Assembly: GCF_004016525.1 (NCBI RefSeq)
Contig: NZ_SACJ01000005.1
Location: forward strand, 172,470-236,469
Reading direction: 5' to 3'
From: Flavobacterium sufflavum
GTDB taxonomy: Bacteria; Bacteroidota; Bacteroidia; Flavobacteriales; Flavobacteriaceae
Length of the DNA stretch: 64,000 nucleotides
Both the position numbers and the translations under genes were made by a program. How positions within the stretch are numbered: position 1 is the stretch's first letter; each line of letters begins with the position of its first letter. The notes below the pieces were generated by a model. The model saw only the letters and a list, made by a program, of their open reading frames with translations, was not told the origin of the DNA and searched no databases. This document shows, in pieces, positions 26,793-33,482 of this stretch.

Positions 26793-26843
26793 GACAAGAC
26801 AAATAGTTTGATTACGTTTGTCACCCCGAGCGTAGTCGAGGGG
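26793..26843. repeat. REP-like unit 1, diverged
   Basis: Begins GACAAGACAAATAG and ends in the right-hand arm TTGTCACCCCGAGCG-TAGTCGAGGGG. The arm is palindromic (CCCCGAGCG / TAGTCGAGGGG). The corresponding left arm (about 26771-26797, AGTCGAAAGATTCAGCCTGA) has decayed. Confidence 0.7.
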
Positions 26844-26898
26844 AGAGATGAGGTCTCAACTTAAATCTGTCTTGAGCGATAGCTAAAAGGCTTGGGAT

Positions 26899-26954
26899 GA
26901 CAAAGCGGATAAGTTGAGGGATAATGTTTGTCACCTCGAGCGAAGTCGAGAGGC
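26899..26954. repeat. REP-like unit 2, partly diverged
   Basis: Aligns over 56 nt with the 3' part of the 78-bp unit at 26988-27065. Its right arm (TTGTCACCTCGAGCGAAGTC onward) is identical to that unit's, while the centre differs at several positions. The left arm, expected about 26853-26898, is barely recognisable (TCTCAACTTAAATCTGTCTT). Confidence 0.7.
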
Positions 26955-26987
26955 GAGTTTAGTCGAGATGAGATAGAGAAAAGAAGA

Positions 26988-27065
26988 GGGTCTCGACTTC
27001 GCTCGACCTGACAATGATCGTAAGTTGAACGATAACGTTTGTCACCTCGAGCGAAGTCGAGAGGC
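26988..27065. repeat. REPIN-like unit, left copy (78 bp)
   Basis: Left arm 26991-27014 contains CTCGACTTCGCTCGA and ends CTGACAA. Right arm 27039-27062 starts TTGTCAC and contains CTCGAGCGAAGTCGAG. The two 24-nt arms are inverted repeats with 22 of 24 matches. They are separated by about 24 nt including GTAAGTTGAACGATAACG. Compare the right copy at 27453-27530. Confidence 0.85.
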
Positions 27066-27119
27066 ATCTGAGTTGAAATACAGAATAATTGAAATAATTT
27101 TAATTATAAATTTTAGATT

Positions 27120-27452
27120 ATGAAGTTCTATTATGTTTATATTTTAAAATGCAGCGATAATTCATTGTACGTAGGAATCACTTCTAATATCGAAAGAAGA
27201 GTTTTAGAACATAATGGAGGGAAATATCCTGATGCTTATACTCATAAAAGGAGACCAGTTGAGTTGGTTTTTTGTCAGGAATTTACAGAGCCTAATCAAG
27301 CTATTGATTTTGAAAAAAAGATAAAAAAGTGGAGTAGGCTAAAGAAACAAGCTTTGATAGATGAGAATTATGATGAATTGCAAAGGTTGTCGGAATGCAG
27401 GAATGAAACTCATAGCAAATATAAAGACAAAATGAGGGAGGAAGATTTGTAA
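27120..27452 (+). CDS. GIY-YIG nuclease family protein (UvrC/URI-type single domain)
   Basis: Small single-domain nuclease of 110 residues. The GIY-YIG elements are VYI (6-8) and YVG (17-19). Arg27 and His31 are in TSNIERRVLEHNGG, and the metal-binding Glu65 is in FEKKIKKWSR, so every catalytic position is intact. Such proteins occur widely in Bacteroidota with unknown physiological role. Here the gene is framed by 78-bp REP-like direct repeats, the right one starting at the base after the stop. It lies between genes for an MBOAT protein and its probable partner, to which it has no evident functional link. It may promote spread of the flanking repeats; that is inference. Confidence 0.92.
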   Translation: MKFYYVYILKCSDNSLYVGITSNIERRVLEHNGGKYPDAYTHKRRPVELVFCQEFTEPNQAIDFEKKIKKWSRLKKQALIDENYDELQRLSECRNETHSKYKDKMREEDL

Positions 27453-27530
27453 GGGTCTCGACTTCGCTCGACCTGACAATGAGCGTAAGTTGAACGATAA
27501 CGTTTGTCACCCCGAGCGGAGTTGAGGGGC
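27453..27530. repeat. REPIN-like unit, right copy (78 bp)
   Basis: Differs from the copy at 26988-27065 at five positions: one in the centre (GAGCG for GATCG) and four in the right arm (CCCCGAGCGGAGTTGAGGGG). The left arm is identical in both copies. Two of the four changes in the right arm restore base pairing within the short palindrome (CCCC/GGGG), a compensatory pattern. It begins immediately after the nuclease stop codon. Confidence 0.85.
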
Positions 27531-27554
27531 TAGCGTAGTCAAGAGATAAGATGA

Positions 27555-27622
27555 AGTCTCAATTTCACTCGACTTGACAATGGGGGGGGTGATGATGTAT
27601 ATGACCTCGAGAGTAGTCGAGA
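27555..27622. repeat. Decayed REPIN-like unit downstream of the GIY-YIG gene
   Basis: TCTCAATTTCACTCGACTTG then ACAA (27557-27580) is a degraded left arm, followed by an eight-G run (27582-27589). GACCTCGAGAGTAGTCGAGA (27603-27622) is a degraded right arm. Spacing between arms matches the intact unit. It lies 44 nt upstream of the SGNH-like gene. Confidence 0.6.
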
Positions 27623-27665
27623 TGAGATTGAAGTAAAAAATGAATAAAAAAGATTAATTAATAGA

Positions 27666-28541
27666 ATGAAGCAATTTTTAGGATTTACTATAAAAACAAT
27701 AATCATAATAGTGGTGTTAGCTATAATATTAGACTACTGTTATACCTCCGTATACCTGCAATCCAATAACCGGAATAAAATAGAATACGTTTATAACTCC
27801 AAATCCAGAAATTATGATGTGGTGATTTTAGGGTCTTCCCGTGCCAATAATCATTTTGTGACTGAAATGTTTGAGCAAAAAGGACTAAAAACTTTTAATT
27901 ATGGAATGAGTGGCGGTCATTTGTTCGAAGCAGATTTGATGTTGAAATTAATGTTAGAACGTAACTACAAAATAAAAACAGTAATTCTCGAAGCCGATTT
28001 GAATTTGTCTAATGATAAACGTTCTGAAACCGTAGCAGCTAAATTTTTGCCTTATATTCATGATTCGGAAATCATTAAAAAGCATTTCTTAAATGAAGCC
28101 GATTTTAATTATTTATATTATCTTCCTTTTTATCGTTACGTCAATTTTGATGGATTAATAGGATTTCGGGAATTTTATAAAACCTTAAGTAGGCAACCCA
28201 CGAATGTTTTGGATAAAGGAGGATACCATGCTTTAGGTAATAAAAAAGGGAATATGAAAAATAATATCAGAGCTTTAAAACCACTAAAGAACAAATATTA
28301 CGAAGAAATCAAGAGTATTTGCGTAGCTAATAAAATTAACTTTATTGCAGTGATGACTCCAATGTGTGAAAACACCAAAGGAATTGACTATTTTGATAAA
28401 GTGAAAAAAGCCTATCCGGAAATTCATAATTATGAAAATGTAGTGGTGGAAGATAAATTTTTCTCATCTTGTGGTCACATGAATAATGCTGGAGCCAGAA
28501 TTTTTACAGCTCGAATTATTAACGATTTTTTTACTGAATAA
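27666..28541 (+). CDS. SGNH-like protein, probable AlgJ/DltD-type partner of the MBOAT acyltransferase
   Basis: A 291-residue protein with one N-terminal membrane anchor (about 9-23) and an extracytoplasmic domain. VVILGSSRANNHF (52-64) matches the block-I Ser region of SGNH-like proteins in MBOAT systems. NYGMSGGHLFEADLMLKLML resembles block II, and the C-terminal CGHMNNAGARIF (269-280) holds His271 at the place of the catalytic Asp-x-x-His block. In AlgI/AlgJ and DltB/DltD systems such a protein takes the acyl group from the MBOAT channel and transfers it to glycan. The MBOAT gene lies at 25296-26729, beyond the repeat/nuclease insert. The role is inferred from fold and context. Confidence 0.7.
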   Translation: MKQFLGFTIKTIIIIVVLAIILDYCYTSVYLQSNNRNKIEYVYNSKSRNYDVVILGSSRANNHFVTEMFEQKGLKTFNYGMSGGHLFEADLMLKLMLERNYKIKTVILEADLNLSNDKRSETVAAKFLPYIHDSEIIKKHFLNEADFNYLYYLPFYRYVNFDGLIGFREFYKTLSRQPTNVLDKGGYHALGNKKGNMKNNIRALKPLKNKYYEEIKSICVANKINFIAVMTPMCENTKGIDYFDKVKKAYPEIHNYENVVVEDKFFSSCGHMNNAGARIFTARIINDFFTE

Positions 28542-28588
28542 TAAAGCAAATTATAGAATGATTTTTTAAAATAGAATAATAAAGTTTT

Positions 28589-29962
28589 ATGATAAAGAAA
28601 GAAAAAATAGTCCTCCTGTTTCCTGATGGGATTGGTGTTCGAAATTATCTTTATTCAGATGTTTTTAAGGGGATTCAGGATGATTTAGTATTATTTCATA
28701 ATTTTGATCCGGCTACTATAACCACATTAAAAGGGCAGACTTCTTTATCTGATGACATACTTATTCCTGAATACAAAGAATCAATACAAGAAAAATTTTT
28801 ACGGGAATTAATATGTCTTTCCAGATTGTATTATAATGCTGTGTCGACTTCTAATCCTATTGTATTAACTAATTGGAATTGGAAACAAAAAACACTTTCA
28901 AAAAGTTTGTTTTATAAGGGCATTGAAAAAATAGCGCCTTTTTTTAAAAAGTATTCTACAATTCTAAAATTAGAACAACGTTATCAGAAGGCGATTCGTA
29001 AAAATTCTTTTTATGATGAGATGAAAGTAATTTTAGAGGAAATGCAGCCTAAAGCCGTTTTTTGTTCTCATCAACGTGGCTTGAAAGCTGCTCCTGTTTT
29101 TGCCGCTGCAAAAGATTTAGGAATCCCTACAACTACCGTAATCTACTCTTGGGATAATCTGCATAAAGCAAGATTAGCATTGCGTGCAGATAATTATTTG
29201 GTTTGGTCTGAGTATATGAAAGCGGAAATGGCATTGTATTATCCTGAAATTCTTCAAGAGCAGGTTCATGTTACCGGAACACCTCAATTTGAGTTTTATG
29301 GGGATCAAACAAATATTATAGAGAAAAAACTCTTTTTCGAAAAATATAATTTTGATCCAAATAAAAAAATCATTTGTTTTTCGGGTGATGATATCAAAAC
29401 CTCACCTGATGACCCCAGTTATTTAAAAGATATTGCTGCCGAATTGACTAAAGCGAATTTACAGCATGAATATCAAATTTTGTTTAGAAAATGTCCTGTA
29501 GATTTTTCAGGAAGATTCGATTCAGTAGTAAGGGAATATAGTAATTTGATTAAAGAAGTTGCACCTTTATGGCATTGTAATTCCTCCAAAGAATGGAGTG
29601 CTGTTTATCCTTCCAGAGAGGATGTTAAATTATTGGTCAGTACAGTGTTTTATTCTGATGTGGTGGTTAATGTAGGTTCCACAATGGCTTTTGATTTTGC
29701 GATATTAAACAAACCTTGTATGTTTATTAATTACGACCAAGAAAACAAAAAAGAGAAGGATTGGTCTGTTAAAACCATTTATCAATTTCAACATTTTAAA
29801 AGTATGCCGAGTCAAGATGCTGTAATTTGGCTCAATAATAAAGAAGAGTTTGTAGAAAAACTAACAAATAGTGGGTACAATACTAATGAAATGCTACGAT
29901 GGAAAGAAACGGTGATTGCTGATTATAAGAATGCGTCCTGTAATATTAGACAAAAAATATAA
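28589..29962 (+). CDS. Putative GT-B-fold transferase (CDP-glycerol/UDP-GT-like), uncharacterised
   Basis: A 457-residue protein. KIVLLFPDGIGVRNYLYSDV starts the first Rossmann half. SHQRGLKAAPVFAAAKDLG, TTTVIYSWDNLHKARL and NYLVWSEYMKAEM lead into VHVTGTPQFEFYG. The second half has IICFSGDDIKTSPDDPSYL and SDVVVNVGSTMAFDFAILNK, close to donor-site segments of CDP-glycerol-phosphotransferase-like and surface-carbohydrate GT-B proteins. No membrane helix is seen. As the locus makes a CMP-nonulosonate but encodes no standard sialyltransferase, this is one candidate for that step. The function remains unproven. Confidence 0.6.
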   Translation: MIKKEKIVLLFPDGIGVRNYLYSDVFKGIQDDLVLFHNFDPATITTLKGQTSLSDDILIPEYKESIQEKFLRELICLSRLYYNAVSTSNPIVLTNWNWKQKTLSKSLFYKGIEKIAPFFKKYSTILKLEQRYQKAIRKNSFYDEMKVILEEMQPKAVFCSHQRGLKAAPVFAAAKDLGIPTTTVIYSWDNLHKARLALRADNYLVWSEYMKAEMALYYPEILQEQVHVTGTPQFEFYGDQTNIIEKKLFFEKYNFDPNKKIICFSGDDIKTSPDDPSYLKDIAAELTKANLQHEYQILFRKCPVDFSGRFDSVVREYSNLIKEVAPLWHCNSSKEWSAVYPSREDVKLLVSTVFYSDVVVNVGSTMAFDFAILNKPCMFINYDQENKKEKDWSVKTIYQFQHFKSMPSQDAVIWLNNKEEFVEKLTNSGYNTNEMLRWKETVIADYKNASCNIRQKI

Positions 29963-29973
29963 TTAAATTTAAT

Positions 29974-31134
29974 ATGCATATCTGTTTTCTAACAAGTGAA
30001 TATCCCAAAGAAGGATTCCCTCATGGAGGGATAGGTAGTTTTGTGAAAACGATGGCATCTGCATTGGTAAATAAAGGAATAAAAGTATCGGTAATCGGAA
30101 TTAATTATATTCCAAACGATGAAACCCAAATTGTTGATGGTGTAAATATTTATCGGTTAAAAAGAAGTACAGTAAAAGGTTTAGCTTGGTATTTTAATTT
30201 CAAGGCAATCAATAATAAAATAGACCAAATTCATAGGCAAGATTCGATACAGATTATTGAGTCTTCTGAACTTGGTTTGGCATTTATTAAGAAAATAAAG
30301 AATATCAAGTACATCATCCGATTGCATGGCGGGCATCATTTTTTTACCGAAGCAGAAAATAGAGGTATTAATCAATGGAAAGGATTTCAGGAAAAAAAGT
30401 CTTTTAAAAACAGTGATGCTTTTATTGCAGTTTCTCATTATGTTAAAAATCACACGGAAAAATATTTAAGTTACCATAACAAGCCTTTAGCATATATTAA
30501 CAACCCTATTGATACCGATTTTTTTAAACCAATTATAGGAAACGAATCAGAAAATAAAATCGTTTTTGTAGGTACGGTTTGTGAAAAAAAAGGCATACGC
30601 CAATTAATACAAGCTTTCCCGTTTGTAAAAAAAGAATTCCCTAATGCAACTCTTGAAATATATGGCAGGGATTGGTTTTTTCCGGATGGAAGTTCTTACA
30701 TTGCAATGCTGAAAGAAAAAGAATTGAAACCATTAGGGATAATAGCCAATGATATTTGTTTTCATGGAGCTGTTCCTTTAACGACTCTTCCCTCTAAATA
30801 TGCTGAAGCAGCCGTCTGTGTTTTCCCATCTCATATGGAGACTTTGGGATTAGTCGCGCCAGAAGCAATGGCAATGCAAAAACCGGTTGTTTTTACCAAC
30901 AAAGGACCGGGATCTGAAATTATTCTAGACGGACAAACGGGATTGTTATGTAATCCATATAATCCAAAGGATATTGCCGAAAAAATAATATGGGTATTTG
31001 AACATAAATCAGAAGCAAAGCAAATGGGATTGAATGCTGTAAAGTATGTTTTGAAAGCTTTTGACATTAAAATGCTGATTCAAAAGAATATTCAGTTTTA
31101 TTTGGACGTAATTCATCAAAACATAGAAAAATAA
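29974..31134 (+). CDS. Glycosyltransferase family 4
   Basis: GT-B retaining glycosyltransferase, 386 residues. The glycine-rich N-terminal loop is FLTSEYPKEGFPHGGIGSFV. IIRLHGGHHFFTEAENRG and AFIAVSHYVKNH follow, with IVFVGTVCEKKGIRQLIQAF opening the donor domain. The signature is HMETLGLVAPEAMAMQKPVV, then GPGSEIILDGQTGLL. It starts 11 nt after the previous stop. A 144-nt AT-rich gap without clear signals follows. Donor unknown. Confidence 0.88.
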   Translation: MHICFLTSEYPKEGFPHGGIGSFVKTMASALVNKGIKVSVIGINYIPNDETQIVDGVNIYRLKRSTVKGLAWYFNFKAINNKIDQIHRQDSIQIIESSELGLAFIKKIKNIKYIIRLHGGHHFFTEAENRGINQWKGFQEKKSFKNSDAFIAVSHYVKNHTEKYLSYHNKPLAYINNPIDTDFFKPIIGNESENKIVFVGTVCEKKGIRQLIQAFPFVKKEFPNATLEIYGRDWFFPDGSSYIAMLKEKELKPLGIIANDICFHGAVPLTTLPSKYAEAAVCVFPSHMETLGLVAPEAMAMQKPVVFTNKGPGSEIILDGQTGLLCNPYNPKDIAEKIIWVFEHKSEAKQMGLNAVKYVLKAFDIKMLIQKNIQFYLDVIHQNIEK

Positions 31135-31278
31135 AAATCTGTCTTCAGTCGTTAAATAAGTGTAATTTGTGAGTATTTTTATAAAAGTAACGATTTGCTT
31201 TTCAAATGTTTTTATAGGTATATTTGCTAAGGTTGTTTAATTAGTAGAAGCGAAAAACTACCGATAAATTTTGAGTAG

Positions 31279-32400
31279 ATGAAGTTTTTAATTGTTACAC
31301 ATGTAGCCCACACTATAGAACAGCAGCAATACTATGGCTATGCTCCCTATGTTCGGGAAATGAACATTTGGTTAAAATATGTCGATGAGTTAATTGTTGT
31401 TGCCCCATTAGAGAGCACGAAACCAACAGCTATAGATAGTTTTTACAAACATAAAAACATTGATTTTCGAAAAGTTTCACATCTTAGTTTTACTAATTTA
31501 AAAAACACGATTTCCTCTATTTTTAAATTGCCTAAAATTCTTCTGGAAATAGTTTTAGCCATGAAGCAATCCGATCACATTCATTTGCGTTGTCCAGGGA
31601 ATATGGGTTTACTGGCTTGTATTGTACAGCTCTTTTTTCCTTCAAAGCCTAAAACAGCAAAATATGCCGGAAACTGGGACTTAAATTCGAAACAGCCGTG
31701 GAGCTATCGTTTACAAAAATGGATTTTATCCAATACTTTTTTGACCCGTAACATGGAGGTATTGGTATATGGCGAATGGCCGAATCAATCTCGAAATATT
31801 AAATCTTTTTTTACGGCTACTTACGCTGAAAAGGAGAAAGAAGTTGTGGAAAAAACAATAAATCCAGATGCAAAAATAAAATTGATGTTTGTGGGTAGTC
31901 TGGTGGAGGGAAAAAATCCTCTGTATGCTATTCAACTATTGGAACAATTACGTCAAACGAACAAAAATGTGGTTTTGGACATCTATGGAGAGGGAGTGCT
32001 TAGAGTATCTTTAGAAAACTATATTGAAGTAAATAATCTTGAAGAGTATATTGTTTTACACGGGAATCAAAATAAGGAAGTCTTAAAAAAAGCCTATCAG
32101 TACAGTCATTTTGTAGTTTTACCTTCTAAAAGTGAAGGTTGGCCCAAAGTCATTGCCGAGGGTATGTTTTGGGGAGCTGTTCCTCTGGCAACTGCCGTTT
32201 CCTGCATTTCTGCTATGTTAGACCAGGGTAAAAGAGGGCTTTTGTTAGAAATGGATTTAGAGAAAGACATGGCTGCAATTAATCAATTGATTAATAATCC
32301 AATGGATTTTGAAAGCAAAAGTAAAGCCGCAATGGATTGGTCAGGAAACTATACTTTAGATTTTTTTGAAAATGAAATTCAAAAACTGTTACAAGCATGA
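31279..32400 (+). CDS. Glycosyltransferase family 4
   Basis: Glycosyltransferase of 373 residues with the GT4 donor domain. KLMFVGSLVEGKNPLYAIQL, YGEGVLRVSLENYI and VLPSKSEGWPKVIAEGMFWG are the usual blocks; EGWPKVIAE gives the E-x7-E pattern. The N-terminal half (VAHTIEQQQYYGYAPYVREM, HIHLRCPGNMGLLACIVQLF) is typical of a subgroup frequent in flavobacterial polysaccharide loci. It overlaps the next glycosyltransferase gene by 4 nt (ATGA). The sugar is unknown. Confidence 0.86.
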   Translation: MKFLIVTHVAHTIEQQQYYGYAPYVREMNIWLKYVDELIVVAPLESTKPTAIDSFYKHKNIDFRKVSHLSFTNLKNTISSIFKLPKILLEIVLAMKQSDHIHLRCPGNMGLLACIVQLFFPSKPKTAKYAGNWDLNSKQPWSYRLQKWILSNTFLTRNMEVLVYGEWPNQSRNIKSFFTATYAEKEKEVVEKTINPDAKIKLMFVGSLVEGKNPLYAIQLLEQLRQTNKNVVLDIYGEGVLRVSLENYIEVNNLEEYIVLHGNQNKEVLKKAYQYSHFVVLPSKSEGWPKVIAEGMFWGAVPLATAVSCISAMLDQGKRGLLLEMDLEKDMAAINQLINNPMDFESKSKAAMDWSGNYTLDFFENEIQKLLQA

Positions 32401-33482
32401 GAGTCGTACAGTTAATAGATTCCTTAGAAGTGGGTGGATCGGAGCGTATGGCAGTGAATTATGCCAATGCACTTGCTGATGAAATTGAATTCTCTGGTTT
32501 GGTGACTACCCGGAAAGAAGGTGCTTTATTGCATTGCATTCATCCAAATGTTTCCTATTTGTTTTTGAATAAAAAAAGTACAGTTGATTTTGGGGCACTA
32601 TTTAGAATGCGGTCTTTTGTTTTGAAAAACAAGGTCACTCATATTCATGCGCATAGTACTTCCTTTTTTTTGGCCTTTTCATTGAAAATAATTAATCCTT
32701 CTGTAAAATTGATTTGGCATCTTCACTATGGAGGAAGTGAGTTATTGTCAAAAAATAGATTATTGGTTTTAAGGATGATCTTGCCTTTTTTTAATGGAAT
32801 TATAGCAGTCAATCAAAATTTGAAAAATTGGGCAGAGGTAAAAATGAATTCTAAAAATGTTGTTTATTTGCCTAATTTTCCTTCTAAAGACAATGAGGTT
32901 TTGGGAAATACTGTTTTAAAAGGGATCGAAGGAAAACGAATAGTATCTTTGGCGAACCTGAGGGTAGAGAAGAATCATTTTTTATTGTTGGAAGTGGCAA
33001 AAAAAATGCAATTGTCTTATCCAGAATGGACATTTCATTTAGTAGGAAAAGATTTTGAAGATGATTATTCAGAACAAATTAAAAATTTGATTTTAAAATT
33101 TGATTTGGGAAATAATGTCTTTGTTTACGGTTCCAGACAAGACGTTCCAACAATTTTAGCTCAGACAGCTATTGCTGTTTTGACTTCACAGATAGAAGGA
33201 TTTCCGGTTGCACTTTTGGAATACGGATTGTATAAAAAAGCTGTTGTGGTCACTCGGGTTGGTGAGATCCCTATGATAATAAAGCACGGAAAGAATGGTT
33301 TTATTGTAGATTCCAATGAATCTGATTTGTTTTGTCAATCTCTAATTAAATTAATAGAAGAACCTTTGCTTCAGGAAAGTTTTGCAGAGAATCTCCATCA
33401 GACTATTGTGGAGCATTTTTCGGAAGCTTCAATTATAAAAAAATACATTCACTGGATAAGAACAACGATAATAAATGAGTAA
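32397..33482 (+). CDS. Glycosyltransferase family 4
   Basis: GT-B enzyme of 361 residues. VVQLIDSLEVGGSERMAVNY is the classic N-terminal motif, IIAVNQNLKNWAEVKM ends the acceptor domain, and RIVSLANLRVEKNHFLLLEV opens the donor domain. The E-x7-E signature is EGFPVALLEYGLYKKAVVVT, with VGEIPMIIKHGKNGFIV after it. It overlaps both neighbours (4 and 8 nt), so it is coupled to the polymerase/ligase gene downstream. Donor unknown. Confidence 0.88.
   Translation: MRVVQLIDSLEVGGSERMAVNYANALADEIEFSGLVTTRKEGALLHCIHPNVSYLFLNKKSTVDFGALFRMRSFVLKNKVTHIHAHSTSFFLAFSLKIINPSVKLIWHLHYGGSELLSKNRLLVLRMILPFFNGIIAVNQNLKNWAEVKMNSKNVVYLPNFPSKDNEVLGNTVLKGIEGKRIVSLANLRVEKNHFLLLEVAKKMQLSYPEWTFHLVGKDFEDDYSEQIKNLILKFDLGNNVFVYGSRQDVPTILAQTAIAVLTSQIEGFPVALLEYGLYKKAVVVTRVGEIPMIIKHGKNGFIVDSNESDLFCQSLIKLIEEPLLQESFAENLHQTIVEHFSEASIIKKYIHWIRTTIINE

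Larger units (their letters stand above)
26730..27119. other. Non-coding REP-like repeat array, left of the GIY-YIG gene
   Basis: 390 nt without a gene. It carries three right-hand REP-like arms in the same orientation (near 26818, 26928 and 27039) plus diverged left arms. The array consists of one fairly intact inverted-pair unit (26988-27065) and two older, more diverged units (26793-26843, 26899-26954). The last 54 nt before the GIY-YIG ATG are AT-rich and could hold its promoter, but no clear TAnnTTTG is seen. Confidence 0.7.
26988..27530. mobile_element. Putative composite element: GIY-YIG nuclease gene between 78-bp REPIN-like direct repeats
   Basis: The left repeat (26988-27065) and right repeat (27453-27530) are direct copies, 73 of 78 bases identical, and each is an imperfect inverted repeat. 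The right copy begins on the base after the GIY-YIG stop codon; the left copy ends 54 nt before its ATG. The 543-nt unit therefore contains one gene and little else. The framing is seen in the sequence; mobility is inferred from the repeats and the nuclease. No classical transposase gene is present nearby. Confidence 0.55.

Noticed and set aside
26861..27067. A minus-strand frame with repeated PLDFARGDKH peptide
   Set aside because: It is the translation of the REP-like palindromes; the peptide repeat merely reflects the DNA repeat.
27301..27510. A minus-strand frame overlapping the end of the GIY-YIG gene
   Set aside because: It runs through the right 78-bp repeat and the antisense of a convincing nuclease domain.
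27582..27589. Eight-G homopolymer as a phase-variation tract
   Set aside because: It is intergenic within a decayed repeat, not in a coding frame or at a promoter spacer, so no switching role can be argued.
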